Source of the DNA: CAZIKB01 sp964539665
GTDB lineage: Bacteria > Zhuqueibacterota > Zhuqueibacteria > Oceanimicrobiales > Oceanimicrobiaceae
Reading direction: 5' to 3'
NCBI GenBank assembly: GCA_964539665.1
Contig: CAZIKB010000041.1
Location: 1 to 48,798 of the forward strand
Length of the DNA: 48,798 nt
This document shows, piece after piece, positions 25,356 to 35,037 of the stretch (positions are counted from its first letter, which is position 1; each line of letters starts with the position of its first letter). A program made the position numbers and the translations under genes. The notes below the pieces were generated by a model. It searched no databases. It was given only the letters and a program-made list of their open reading frames with translations, and had not been told where the DNA came from.

Positions 25356-28300
25356 TCACCGTAGGTTGTCTAACCAATCTCTTTTCATCTTGTAATAAAA
25401 TCCATTGAATAGTATTAAGCGATCAAAGATTTTTTCAACCCGTCCAATGTCTTTTGGGTCGCGAAATTCCGATAACTGTTTTACAATTTTATATAAGTCT
25501 GGAATGACAATCTTACCACTTAGTGCATAAGTCAGAAGCCTTTCGAGGGAATCCAAATACTTCAATCTATTAGTTGTAAAAATGTGAACGAAAATTTTCT
25601 CCAAGGGATGAGATCTCCAATTTTGAATGGGTCCAGTCGAAGAGAGAACATAATCCTTTTCTAAATTCAGATGCTTGTGGAAAAGTTCGTACCCTTCGTC
25701 AAATAGGTCACCTCGCGAGAGTATTCTTTCAATGATGAGAAGCAAATTTTGAAAAGTTTTGAGATCGTAAATGCCTTCAAAAAATTGAAAGATAAATCTC
25801 TTGTATTTCCCGTAGTAGTCAAACGATTTATCGATATGCCTCCAAAATTGCAAAGCTATGTTGGCACGAATTTCACTACTGGGATCTTTGATATGCGAGG
25901 TTAGAATATCCTCAAACTCTTTAGAATCAAAAGGCCCCCTTTCTTCATATTGTTCTTTCCGGTAAATAGCAAAATAGATAAATAGGAAAGAGGCGTCGGG
26001 AACTCCCTCAAATTCTTTTAAAACAATTTTGGCTTCACTTTCATCCAGATCCCTAAAGTGAGAAAAGACATGCAATAACTCATTCAGAATTCGTTTATAA
26101 TCACGATTATTTCTTAGCATTCTAAACGATAACGTCTTTACTCTATTTTCTAGTGACGGGTCAATTTCTTGGAACCAACTCCTTCTTCTGACAATCTCCA
26201 CAAATGGGAAAATGGTCATCCGTCGCACATATAGATTCGAATCACCCGCTAAACACTCTACTCTTTCTAAAGCGTGAGATAAATATTCTTTTCTAACCGC
26301 CAGATGTTGTAGGGCCCAAGCAACTCTTCCACGAACCGTCCCTATTGTACTCACATCCTCGCCCCGTTTTATCTTTAGGTGATCATTGAAGGTATGATCT
26401 GTTTCCGAAGTTTCAGGATTAGGGTCATTAATTAATTTATCGATAAGTTTTATCCCTTGCACGCCACAGCCGTTTTCAATAAGAATCTCAGAAAGGACGG
26501 CCAAGTCTTCTCTGGAATGTTCATAAGTGAAATAGTTGGGCAAATCATCTATATCTTTTATATAAGTCCAGATAAAATCGAATGTCTCAAGAGGCTTGAT
26601 TTTAACCATCTCAGGCAATGGCCTCGAAATTAATCTTTGTTCATTATCCAAAAGTTTCTCTTTCTTAAGTAGTTGTTTAATAATGCCTAATCCACGGTTT
26701 CTTTTGATTCGAGTTGACTGCCAATCAATAATGACTAAGTCCTTCAATACATCTTGCAACTCCCAAGTATCATGGTGATCTTGAAACTCTAGCCAATTTG
26801 ACTTAAATAATAATTTTCGGATTACTTTTTCTACAAAAGATGGTTTTGTTTTGACTATTTTCTGTAGATGTATGCAAGTATGTGATTGGTGTTTATCAAC
26901 CTTGATATAATCTTCCTGTTCTAATAAACCTAAAAATAGTTTTTGAGCACCTTTGACATTATTTTGAATCAAGTCAAATAAAATAATCACAACAAAAGTG
27001 CTAGAAGGAAGTATACCGTTTTGTATATCAGTCTTAACTAATTCTAAAACAAGATACCCAGGATAATCATTTGTAGACTCCGAAATTTTACAGAAAATAA
27101 TGTCATAGATAGCTGGGAATCCCTTGTTTAATGTTACAAATTCTTTCAGCCAAGTTAGTGCTTCGCTTCGCACTTTACTCGATTTATCCTTTAACCTTTC
27201 CAAAAGGATATCTATAATGGCCCTTTTAAGAAAGATAGGATTCTTCTTTGACCACTGTAGTTTTAGAATTTCATCCTTTAGAAAAATCCAATTCTTTCTT
27301 TTGTCTCGTTGATAATAATCTCTAAGCGCAGGGGTAAATACATATGTGACAATTACCAAATCGTTTATGAAAAATCTACCTCCAGATTGATTCACGCCAC
27401 CGCCACTCCACTCATAGCCATCGAATTTGCCGCCACACAATTGGTCAAATTTTTTCACACAATAATCACGTACTTTGAAAAAGTGACTTTTAACATCAAC
27501 GATTAAATAGATCTTAATCATTTCATACATTTCTGGTGGTGTGTAGAAAAAAAACTCGCTGTTATCAGTGACAACTTCATAGGTATCGAAAACAAAATCT
27601 ATTGTTTCCTCAGCTTTGTTATATTCATTTGATCGTAAATAGTCGACCATAGAGTTTTTGATTATCAAGGACAAATCCTTAACATCATAAAAGTCGTGTA
27701 TTTCTGGTCTTCCATTTTTTACTGCCTTTAAAACTTTTTGTGAAACTTTATTAATTTGTTCAGTGAAGCTCGGAAATTCTTCAGTAATACTTTTAAACAT
27801 TTTCCCAACTTCAATAAAGTACATTGAATCTTGAAGTTTTGAAAAGTTGCTCTCCCAAAATTCGATTATATATGGGCAGTTGTGTTCCGTTAAATTGTTT
27901 TCAAAGGCTTTTATTAATTCAAATAGTCTTCTCTCATTTATCACTTTTGACCAGATAAAGTCGTATCTCTTTAAACTAAGAATTTTCTTGCGACTAAGTT
28001 GATCAAGCAAAAAATACTTTTTCTGAGAATCACTTTCTAGTATTGTTGTAATTTTAGCTTGTAAATTCTCAATATAGTCTAGCTCACATATCCAATACAG
28101 AAAATCATACTCATTCCCTCTGTGGTGATTTAAAAATTTCAATTTATGAGATGCAGAACCATTTCGAATGTAAAAATTGATTGCTTGATAAGCGACTCTG
28201 TTTGAATAAAACTCTTGGAGTTTTTTACCAAAGGAAGATTCATCTAAAGTTTGCAATTTTAGAATCCAATACGAAATAACATAATCACGGACTTTGTCAA

Positions 28301-29828
28301 AATAGAAGCTGACATATGTTAATTCTTCTGATCGGTTCTTAACCAATGTATTATAGGAAAACAGTGCATCATCAATTTTTTGGCTTATTGGAATGGCTAG
28401 TTTGTCATAAAGTTCTTCTTCAAGAATTTCAAATCTCGATTCAGTTAACATTAATTCAGCGGTTTTTTTTAGAATACGTTTAGAAATGTCGCGATCCTCG
28501 GTAACTTCTAACTTCTTTTCGATATACTTGGTTACAATATCCGCTGATGAGATATCTTCGGGAATTGTTTGCTGGAGCGTTGAATAAACATCAAATAATA
28601 TTCTTAAAATAAACCCATTTCGAGCTTCCTCTCTCGTCTTACCAAAAATTGGATCTCGAAACCCAAAAAAATCTTGATATTTGTCAATTGCGTTTTGCAA
28701 TTCTTTATCGTTGAATAACGGTAGCTGAAAACTATAGGATGTGTTGCTAGAAGTAATAAACAGATTGTCTCGAAGTGAGGTAGGATCTCCTTTAATATTT
28801 ATGAACCTTTCAATTTCGTGACTTTTGCAACTGACAAAAATTTTGATTCTTCTGTCTTTAATTCTGTCAATAAACTCGTGCAACGATTCTGCAGGATCGG
28901 TGATAAGCCATTCATCTATGCCGTCAACAAAAATCACGATAGTCCCCTTATGTTGAGTCAAAATGCTCTCAACCCTTTTAACAATATCTATAAAATTTCT
29001 TTGGGCAGAAAATTCCCAATTAAAGTCCTCAGCAATAGCATGTTCAATTTTTTTATCTCCTAAAAATTTTCCACTATAAAATAGACCAACAAAACCTAGG
29101 GGCAAATTTTCAGAACTGTGGCACATAAAATTTGTTTTGCCCACTCCTGATTCTCCTGTTAACAGGAAGCATGCCTTGTCGCTCTGTAAAAATTCGTTAA
29201 ACCTTTTATCTAAATCTGAGCGATCAGCATAAATTGCTGGAATATATTTCTTGTTAGTATTTTTTTCATCACCCTTCAACGGAGACATTCTGGATTTTCT
29301 TTGCTCTAAGGAAAAGATTTGTAAGTTGTGGGCATCTAAACCAATCAAACATCTTTGGGCTTCAAAAATTAGGTCTTCTTCAATTGTCACTCGATAACCA
29401 TTTTTTACCCACGATGAATCTTTAAGGTCTGTCTCGCTAAGGTCTGCTTTTGTTAGAGTATCATAAATTTTGGTATCACAGCCATTTGTAACTATTACAT
29501 AAGGTGCGACTTGGTCAAGAAGTCTTGCATATGAAATTCCTTGATCCCGTTTTTCGGAAGTTAATTTGTTACTCGGATGTTCGGTTTCAATAATAAAGAA
29601 AGGTTTACCGTTGTGTTTACAAAGAATATCTGCTTTTCCAGTTTTCAGGTAATCTTCGACGTGTTTAGTTTTGTCTCCAATTTGAATAACTGCTCTTCCA
29701 AGTCGAATTTGAAACGAATTTTCAAATTCAAGATTTTCAGCGCTCACGCCGAGTCTACATAAATATGGCAAGACGATCTTATTTTTAAGGTCTTCTTCGT
29801 TGCCTAGTAAAATTTGTGAAAATTTCAT
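25356..29828 (-). CDS. STAND/NACHT-like NTPase with N-terminal HsdR-type nuclease fold and C-terminal HEAT-like repeats (candidate Avs-like defence protein)
   Basis: This 1490-residue protein has three parts. Residues 1-165 match the type I restriction HsdR N-terminal fold: E12, D67 and E81 with the D-to-E spacing of 14 seen in HsdR, then QGISYARLL (97-104) and VTNG (113-116). The expected E-x-K reads E81-T-E83. Residues 200-470 form a P-loop NTPase with Walker A GESGVGKT (225-232), Walker B IVIFVDGIDE (297-306) and an IKIFVSC sensor strand, as in NACHT/STAND ATPases. The remaining 1000 residues are helical with HEAT-like units such as LKDKSSKVRSEALTWL and IKDPSSEIRANIALQF. Nuclease-STAND-repeat is the layout of antiphage Avs proteins, which sense phage proteins and then degrade DNA. 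The gene is AT-rich unlike dnaE downstream. ATG 29828 is preceded by AGGGA at about 12 nt. The defence role is inferred. Confidence 0.78.
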   Translation of the reverse strand: MKFSQILLGNEEDLKNKIVLPYLCRLGVSAENLEFENSFQIRLGRAVIQIGDKTKHVEDYLKTGKADILCKHNGKPFFIIETEHPSNKLTSEKRDQGISYARLLDQVAPYVIVTNGCDTKIYDTLTKADLSETDLKDSSWVKNGYRVTIEEDLIFEAQRCLIGLDAHNLQIFSLEQRKSRMSPLKGDEKNTNKKYIPAIYADRSDLDKRFNEFLQSDKACFLLTGESGVGKTNFMCHSSENLPLGFVGLFYSGKFLGDKKIEHAIAEDFNWEFSAQRNFIDIVKRVESILTQHKGTIVIFVDGIDEWLITDPAESLHEFIDRIKDRRIKIFVSCKSHEIERFINIKGDPTSLRDNLFITSSNTSYSFQLPLFNDKELQNAIDKYQDFFGFRDPIFGKTREEARNGFILRILFDVYSTLQQTIPEDISSADIVTKYIEKKLEVTEDRDISKRILKKTAELMLTESRFEILEEELYDKLAIPISQKIDDALFSYNTLVKNRSEELTYVSFYFDKVRDYVISYWILKLQTLDESSFGKKLQEFYSNRVAYQAINFYIRNGSASHKLKFLNHHRGNEYDFLYWICELDYIENLQAKITTILESDSQKKYFLLDQLSRKKILSLKRYDFIWSKVINERRLFELIKAFENNLTEHNCPYIIEFWESNFSKLQDSMYFIEVGKMFKSITEEFPSFTEQINKVSQKVLKAVKNGRPEIHDFYDVKDLSLIIKNSMVDYLRSNEYNKAEETIDFVFDTYEVVTDNSEFFFYTPPEMYEMIKIYLIVDVKSHFFKVRDYCVKKFDQLCGGKFDGYEWSGGGVNQSGGRFFINDLVIVTYVFTPALRDYYQRDKRKNWIFLKDEILKLQWSKKNPIFLKRAIIDILLERLKDKSSKVRSEALTWLKEFVTLNKGFPAIYDIIFCKISESTNDYPGYLVLELVKTDIQNGILPSSTFVVIILFDLIQNNVKGAQKLFLGLLEQEDYIKVDKHQSHTCIHLQKIVKTKPSFVEKVIRKLLFKSNWLEFQDHHDTWELQDVLKDLVIIDWQSTRIKRNRGLGIIKQLLKKEKLLDNEQRLISRPLPEMVKIKPLETFDFIWTYIKDIDDLPNYFTYEHSREDLAVLSEILIENGCGVQGIKLIDKLINDPNPETSETDHTFNDHLKIKRGEDVSTIGTVRGRVAWALQHLAVRKEYLSHALERVECLAGDSNLYVRRMTIFPFVEIVRRRSWFQEIDPSLENRVKTLSFRMLRNNRDYKRILNELLHVFSHFRDLDESEAKIVLKEFEGVPDASFLFIYFAIYRKEQYEERGPFDSKEFEDILTSHIKDPSSEIRANIALQFWRHIDKSFDYYGKYKRFIFQFFEGIYDLKTFQNLLLIIERILSRGDLFDEGYELFHKHLNLEKDYVLSSTGPIQNWRSHPLEKIFVHIFTTNRLKYLDSLERLLTYALSGKIVIPDLYKIVKQLSEFRDPKDIGRVEKIFDRLILFNGFYYKMKRDWLDNLR

Positions 29829-30140
29829 AATTCAAAATTCCCTTTTAGAATCAAAGTGGATTAATGTTCACCAAAATATAATATATTCTAAAGTCAAGTG
29901 CAAGTAAAAGATTATTAAATAACAGATAAAAATACGAAATAAAATAATCTATTTTTAAAAATTGACGAAATACATTTATAAGCACTTTTGAATTGAAAAA
30001 TCGCTAAAGATGTAAATTCTCAACGCACTAAGATTTACTCTCTTCAAGATTTTCTCAATTGCTTCAACAAAGAAATCAATCTCATTTGTAATAATAATTT
30101 CTAATCATAACAAAAACTAAGGCATTCGGGAGTATGCCCA
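29829..30140. other. Divergent AT-rich intergenic region between the STAND gene and the acylase gene
   Basis: These 312 nt contain the 5' regions of two divergent genes. On the minus strand TTGACT (29897-29892) is followed by an A/T run, but the spacing to TATATT is only 11 nt, so no promoter is called. On the plus side a GGGAG Shine-Dalgarno at 30128-30132 serves the acylase ATG. Nothing else was seen. Confidence 0.5.
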
Positions 30141-32282
30141 ATGATTAAAATTGCAGCGCTGATACTGAGCATGATCGGGATGTTGACGGCATTATATTTT
30201 GAGCTTAAGCCAGACTCCTTACACATAGACCAAACAACCGAAGTTACAAAAGAATACGATGTACGCATCCTGCGTGATATCTGGGGTGTGCCGCATATAT
30301 TCGGTGTAACCGATGCGGACGCAGCTTATGGTATAGGATACGCTCATGCTGAGGATGACTTCAAAACAATTCAGGACTTAATGCTCCAAGCACGCGGCTG
30401 CATGGCCTCGGTGGCCGGACGCAAAGCCGCTCCAGCCGACTACCTGGTTCATCTGCTGCGGCTTTGGGATGTAGTCAATTCTAAATACGACACAGATCTG
30501 AGTATTGAAACACGAGCAGTTTGTGAAGGATATGCAGCCGGATTAAACCACTATGCAGAGCTGCATCAAAATGAAGTTGTGTCAGGATTATTTCCGGTCA
30601 CCGGGAAAGATGTGGTAGCAGGCTTTGTTATAAAAATGCCTCTGTTCTTTGGGCTGCACAAAACCATAAAAGAGCTTTATCAACCAGAACGGCAACGTCA
30701 AATCTCAACCTCTCAGATTGTTAAAAATGAAAAGCCCGGAATAGACTGGGAAATGACTTTTGGGTCAAATTCGTTCAGTATCGCGCCAAGTCGCTCGGCT
30801 GAAGGCAAAACACTATTAGCAGTCAATTCGCACCAACCATGGGACGGACCGTTTGCCTGGTATGAAGCTCATGTTCACAGTGAAGAAGGCTGGGACGCGG
30901 TAGGTGGAATTTTTCCGGGTTCTCCTGTGATACTGGTTGGTCATAACCGGCGTCTTGGCTGGGGACACACCGTCAACAAACCAGACCTCATTGACGTTTA
31001 TGTATTGGAAATAAATCCCGACAATCCCAATCAGTATCTTTATGACGGTCAATGGCGAGACCTGGAAGCAAAAAAAGTGCCGATCAAAGTCAAGCTATTT
31101 GGCCCAATTGTCTGGACCACCAACCAGGAGGTATTGTGGTCTGTCTATGGTCCAACTATCCGCAGACCGCATGGCACCTATTCGATCCGTTATGCTGGTT
31201 ATGGAGAAATCCGCCAGGTTGAACAGTGGTATCGGATGAACAAAGCCCGCAATTTTGATGAATGGCAGGACGCCATGCGAATGCAGGCTCTTCCAATGTT
31301 CAACAGCGGTTATGGCGACGCTGATGGAAATATATATTTTCTTTTTAATGCCTTGCTTCCGATTCGGGCTGAAGGTTATGACTGGTCACAGTATTTGCCA
31401 GGAAACACTTCTAATACTTTGTGGAGTGAATATTTACCATTTGACCAATTACCCCAGGTGAAAAATCCCGCCTCCGGCTTCATTCAAAACTGTAATAGCA
31501 ATCCATTTAAAACAACCATTGGTCCGGGCAATCCCATAGAAGAGAACTACTCGCCGACATTTGGGATCAGGAAACGCATGACTAATCGCGCTTTACGCGC
31601 CTTAGAATTGTTTGGTTCAGATGACTCCATCACTGAAGAAGAATTTTATAAATACAAGTACGATATGGCCTATTCAAGAAAATCAAATGTCGCACAATAT
31701 ATACAAAAAATATTGAACGCTCCTCTGCCAGATGATCCAATCGCTCAGAAAGCTATTGAAGTTTTACGTGCATGGGATTTAAGGTCTAATCCAGATAACA
31801 GAGGAACTGCCCTTGGAATTTTAACTATCAGGTCAATTGTAAAAAATAAAATAGATGACACTGATCTATCAAACATGACGGCAACTCTGTTAAAGACAGC
31901 CCGTTCGTTAAAACAAAAGCATGGTCGGATTGATGTCTTGTGGAAAAAGGTCAATCGACTGATTCGTGGCAATGTTGATCTGGGCATCGGTGGTGCACCA
32001 GACGTCCTGCATGCAGTTTATGGCGAAGAAACGAAAGATGGCCGCCAAAAAGGCAGAATCGGCGATTCATACGTTTTGATGGTTTCCTGGGATGCGGAAG
32101 GTGATGTAAGCTCTTTCAGTATTCATCAATATGGCAGCGCCACAATTCGCAAGAAATCTCCGCACTATGCCGATCAGGCTTACTACTTCGTGCAGCGAAA
32201 GATGAAGCCCGTCTGGTTTGACGAATCTGACATACGCGCACATTTAGAGAGCGAGTACAGACCCGGGGCAGAAATTAAGTAG
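30141..32282 (+). CDS. Penicillin acylase family Ntn-hydrolase
   Basis: This 713-residue enzyme belongs to the penicillin G acylase/acyl-homoserine-lactone acylase (PvdQ, aculeacin) family, which is made as a precursor and cut into two chains. It has an N-terminal hydrophobic export segment (about 3-20), an alpha-chain with DIWGVPHIFGVTDADAAYG, and the autocatalytic nucleophile in TFGSNSFSIAPSRS (S209, the first residue of the beta-chain). Other family motifs are LLAVNSHQPW, FPGSPVILVGHNRRLGWGHT and a late IHQYGS. The length is in the normal range. GGGAG about 8 nt upstream supports the ATG. The substrate (N-acyl-homoserine lactones, beta-lactams or other amides) cannot be assigned. The gene is monocistronic, with a palindromic repeat 34 nt after its stop. 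Confidence 0.9.
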   Translation: MIKIAALILSMIGMLTALYFELKPDSLHIDQTTEVTKEYDVRILRDIWGVPHIFGVTDADAAYGIGYAHAEDDFKTIQDLMLQARGCMASVAGRKAAPADYLVHLLRLWDVVNSKYDTDLSIETRAVCEGYAAGLNHYAELHQNEVVSGLFPVTGKDVVAGFVIKMPLFFGLHKTIKELYQPERQRQISTSQIVKNEKPGIDWEMTFGSNSFSIAPSRSAEGKTLLAVNSHQPWDGPFAWYEAHVHSEEGWDAVGGIFPGSPVILVGHNRRLGWGHTVNKPDLIDVYVLEINPDNPNQYLYDGQWRDLEAKKVPIKVKLFGPIVWTTNQEVLWSVYGPTIRRPHGTYSIRYAGYGEIRQVEQWYRMNKARNFDEWQDAMRMQALPMFNSGYGDADGNIYFLFNALLPIRAEGYDWSQYLPGNTSNTLWSEYLPFDQLPQVKNPASGFIQNCNSNPFKTTIGPGNPIEENYSPTFGIRKRMTNRALRALELFGSDDSITEEEFYKYKYDMAYSRKSNVAQYIQKILNAPLPDDPIAQKAIEVLRAWDLRSNPDNRGTALGILTIRSIVKNKIDDTDLSNMTATLLKTARSLKQKHGRIDVLWKKVNRLIRGNVDLGIGGAPDVLHAVYGEETKDGRQKGRIGDSYVLMVSWDAEGDVSSFSIHQYGSATIRKKSPHYADQAYYFVQRKMKPVWFDESDIRAHLESEYRPGAEIK

Positions 32283-32316
32283 TGTCAAAAAAGCGTTTGA
32301 CTGAAACATTCCATTT

Positions 32317-32413
32317 TGTCATTTAGAATCCCGATTGATTTTCATCGGGGCGAAAAATCTGTAACTACAATATTTACAATTGTACAAGATTTCTCTCTTC
32401 GTTCGAAATGACA
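32317..32413. repeat. TGTCATT...AATGACA palindromic repeat downstream of the acylase gene
   Basis: The ends TGTCATTT (32317-32324) and AAATGACA (32406-32413) are inverted complements. The interior shares ATCTGTAACTACA, CAAGATTTCTCT and GTTCGAAATGAC with the copy at 48072-48150, and even the preceding ATTCCATTT matches there. It lies between two convergent genes, where a stem-loop could also end transcription. Confidence 0.7.
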
Positions 32414-32448
32414 GTATTTATTAGATTCATTCAATCACGAATTTACTG

Positions 32449-32967
32449 TTATTGCGGTGGATATTTTTCGAATATCTTTAACACAACCTCATTAATTTTC
32501 TTTTCCGATGCTTCCATATTACCGATGACGCCAATTGCCGCGCCGCGCCAGACAAGCTGCTTTAATTCCGGATCAACGATATCAATTAGTAGAGTACCTT
32601 CTCTGTAATGATGGGTCCTGATCCTGCGCCGCGGCCATCTCCAGTATCCGTAACCTACAGTTGATACGTCCACTTTCCTCTGAACACCGACATGATAGGC
32701 CAGCACGGCATCTGTTTTACCGCTTTTAGCTAACTCATACCCTCTGGCGCTCAATTCTCTTTCAACAGCTCTACGAATACGCCTGTCCAAGAGAGAATTT
32801 TTCGGGACTACATTGCGACTTTTCTTTTGAGAAGCAGGCATCCATTTGTATGTTTTATATTTGGCAAAATCAACCTCACGATCGTAATCCGTTTTTATTG
32901 AGACCGAATAACAACCGATGAGTCCAAAAATCAACCAAAGACTTAGAGGAATGTAGATTTTTTTCAT
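32449..32967 (-). CDS. DUF4136 family lipoprotein
   Basis: This 172-residue predicted lipoprotein has a signal peptide ending in a lipobox (IFGLIGC, Cys about residue 19), then the DUF4136 signature TDYDREVDFAKYKTYKWMP. The later pattern is also typical: DRRIRRAVERELSARGYELA, DAVLAYHVG, and EGTLLIDIVDPELKQLVWRG. Members are envelope proteins of unknown molecular function. AAGGAG precedes the ATG. It follows a small outer-membrane barrel gene by 12 nt on the same strand, so the pair is likely an operon. Confidence 0.85.
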   Translation of the reverse strand: MKKIYIPLSLWLIFGLIGCYSVSIKTDYDREVDFAKYKTYKWMPASQKKSRNVVPKNSLLDRRIRRAVERELSARGYELAKSGKTDAVLAYHVGVQRKVDVSTVGYGYWRWPRRRIRTHHYREGTLLIDIVDPELKQLVWRGAAIGVIGNMEASEKKINEVVLKIFEKYPPQ

Positions 32968-32979
32968 AGTTTGTGCTCC

Positions 32980-33639
32980 TTAAAAGTATAATGATAATCC
33001 AAATTTAACAGATTTAGAATTTAAATCATAACTTTTTGTGTGACTTTCATTATCATGTGAATCTTTTCTTTTGTCTGAATTATAATTAAAAGAAGAACTG
33101 TATTCTGCTAAAAAACTAATGCTTCTTTTGACAAACCACTCTACTCCTACAATTCCTGAGACCCCGATAGACCAATGAGTATCTTCTATATTTGTTTGTG
33201 TATTCTGATATTTGGATTCTGTATTCGTATGGACAAGTACTACATTAGGGCCAAATCCAAAGAAAAAATTCACTTCTTTATTGACTGCTGGATAAATGGT
33301 GTATTGAGTGGAGATTCCAATATTTTGATTATTTGTGCTACTTTCAATTAGGACATCGCCATTTTTATCTGAAAAACCACCGCTTAAAGTCAAACCAAAC
33401 CGAAGGGCTTTTTTATTCGAAAAATGATATTTAGCAGAAATACTGCTTCCTTGAAAAGATGAAAGAGAGAAATTGTCATTAATTTGAAACTGTATCGCCC
33501 AGTTTCCTTTCTTTAGTGAGTTAACCTGCTTACTTTCTTGAGCTTCACCTGTTTGAGCAAAGACATTCACAGTAAAAATAAAACATAAAACGGCTACAAC
33601 ATTGACAAGTATAAAACGACAAATAAATGCTGTTTTCAT
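32980..33639 (-). CDS. Small outer-membrane beta-barrel protein
   Basis: This 219-residue protein has a clean signal peptide (LVNVVAVLCFIFTVNVFAQ) and an OmpA-like or porin-family 8-stranded barrel pattern. Alternating strands such as WAIQFQINDNFSL, ALRFGLTLSGGF, FFFGFGPNVV, WSIGVSGIVGVEWF and SFLAEYSSSFNY are present, ending in the aromatic C-terminus KFGLSLYF. A strong AAGGAGG sits directly before the ATG at 33639. It is the first gene of a two-gene unit with the DUF4136 lipoprotein. No enzymatic motif is visible; it may be a structural barrel. Confidence 0.8.
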   Translation of the reverse strand: MKTAFICRFILVNVVAVLCFIFTVNVFAQTGEAQESKQVNSLKKGNWAIQFQINDNFSLSSFQGSSISAKYHFSNKKALRFGLTLSGGFSDKNGDVLIESSTNNQNIGISTQYTIYPAVNKEVNFFFGFGPNVVLVHTNTESKYQNTQTNIEDTHWSIGVSGIVGVEWFVKRSISFLAEYSSSFNYNSDKRKDSHDNESHTKSYDLNSKSVKFGLSLYF

Positions 33640-33910
33640 CAGACCTCCTTAATTTAAATTAGTGTATTTGGCAAAGGTATTTAGAGATAAATTTATGCAT
33701 TTAGGATTTGGTTGTCGAGTTGTTTGAATAGCCTTTAATATATTTAAAGCTTCTGAAAAGCAAATTAGATGCCAAAATATACTACTGAAATTTAAGTCTA
33801 TATTTTTAAACAACCTGACCTGGAATTGTCAATTTAAAAACTATAAATTTAATACGAAGATTAAAGCGAAATGCTTAATTCGTTGGCAATTGTGTTTATT
33901 TGGTTTACAA

Positions 33911-35035
33911 TTAACTGACTCGCTTTTGAAATTTTAGCGAGCTCAATCCTAAAATAACCACTCCAAATCCAAGCAAACAGAGAATTTCATTCATTAAAAA
34001 TTTTGCGGAAGTGCCTTTCAAAAAGATTTCCCTTAAGATGATGATAAAATATCTCATGGGATCAAGGTAGGTTATTTTCTGAATAAATGCCGGCATATTT
34101 GCAATAGGAAAAAATAAACCAGACATGAAAATCATAAAAATCATAAAGAAAAAGGAAATAAACATGGCCTGCTGCTGGGTATGAGCCAATGTGGAAATAA
34201 AGATGCCCAATCCTAAAGTCGAAAGCAGGTAAAGAGCTGCCAGGCTAAAAAGAAGCAGGATACTGCCAGATACGGTCAGTTGAAATACTATAAAAGCCAC
34301 TATCAGCATCAATATGAGAGCTAAAAACCCGAGAATAAGAAACGGCAAGACTTTACCCATTATTAACTGCCAGGTCTTGATTGGTGTGACCATGAGCTGT
34401 TCAAGGGTGCCAATTTCTTTTTCCCGTACCAGTGCCATTGAAGATAAAAACATGCTTATCACGGTTAAAAGCACAGCGATAAGCCCGGGAACCATGTAAT
34501 TTTTACTTTCTAAATCAAGGTTGTACCACATTCTGGTTTCGGGCTCGACAATCGAGGCTTTGCGTAAATTGGCTGCGTAGGATTGATCTGAGCTCACAAT
34601 TTCTATGACGGAATCTGAGAGAATTCCCTGTGCGTATCCCAAAGCGATGCCCGCGGTGTTGCCGTCCAATCCATCCACGATAATCTGGACACCGGGACGG
34701 AGTTTGCGTTCCAGATTGCGCGCAAAATTTTGTGGGATAACAATAGCGATCTGAGCCTGCCATTCATCAATCTGTTTTCGAAGGTTAGCATTACCTCGAA
34801 GATAGCCCCTGACCGCAAAATAAGGATTGTTTTCAAATTTGCGGCCAATCTCACGGCTGACCGGACTATTGTCGTAATCGACTATCAGCATATTGACATT
34901 TTTCACATCGACCGTAATGGCAAAACCCAGCACGGTTAATTGTACTAATGGGGCGAAAAATATGATGAACAGCATGGGCTTATCCCGAAAAACCTGCCGG
35001 AATTCTTTTTGAATTAAATATAGTATCTGCTGCAT
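33911..35035 (-). CDS. ABC-2 type transporter permease (YbhR-like)
   Basis: This 374-residue membrane subunit of an ABC exporter has one N-terminal transmembrane helix (PMLFIIFFAPLVQLTVLGFA), a large periplasmic domain (about 50-180, with NMLIVDYDNSPVSREIGRKF) and five C-terminal helices. The conserved ABC-2 motif VREKEIGTLEQLMVTPIKTWQ precedes the fourth block, and the final region contains YLDPMRYFIIILREIFLKG. It starts 2 nt after the stop of the sister permease and is the last gene of the efflux operon. The two permeases would form a heterodimeric channel served by the two ATPases. The substrate is unknown. Confidence 0.92.
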   Translation of the reverse strand: MQQILYLIQKEFRQVFRDKPMLFIIFFAPLVQLTVLGFAITVDVKNVNMLIVDYDNSPVSREIGRKFENNPYFAVRGYLRGNANLRKQIDEWQAQIAIVIPQNFARNLERKLRPGVQIIVDGLDGNTAGIALGYAQGILSDSVIEIVSSDQSYAANLRKASIVEPETRMWYNLDLESKNYMVPGLIAVLLTVISMFLSSMALVREKEIGTLEQLMVTPIKTWQLIMGKVLPFLILGFLALILMLIVAFIVFQLTVSGSILLLFSLAALYLLSTLGLGIFISTLAHTQQQAMFISFFFMIFMIFMSGLFFPIANMPAFIQKITYLDPMRYFIIILREIFLKGTSAKFLMNEILCLLGFGVVILGLSSLKFQKRVS

Positions 35036-35037
35036 AA

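Noticed and set aside
29875..29897. TTGACT ... TATATT on the minus strand as a promoter of the STAND gene
   Set aside because: The spacing is about 11 nt rather than 17, and the region is so AT-rich that a -10-like match is expected by chance.
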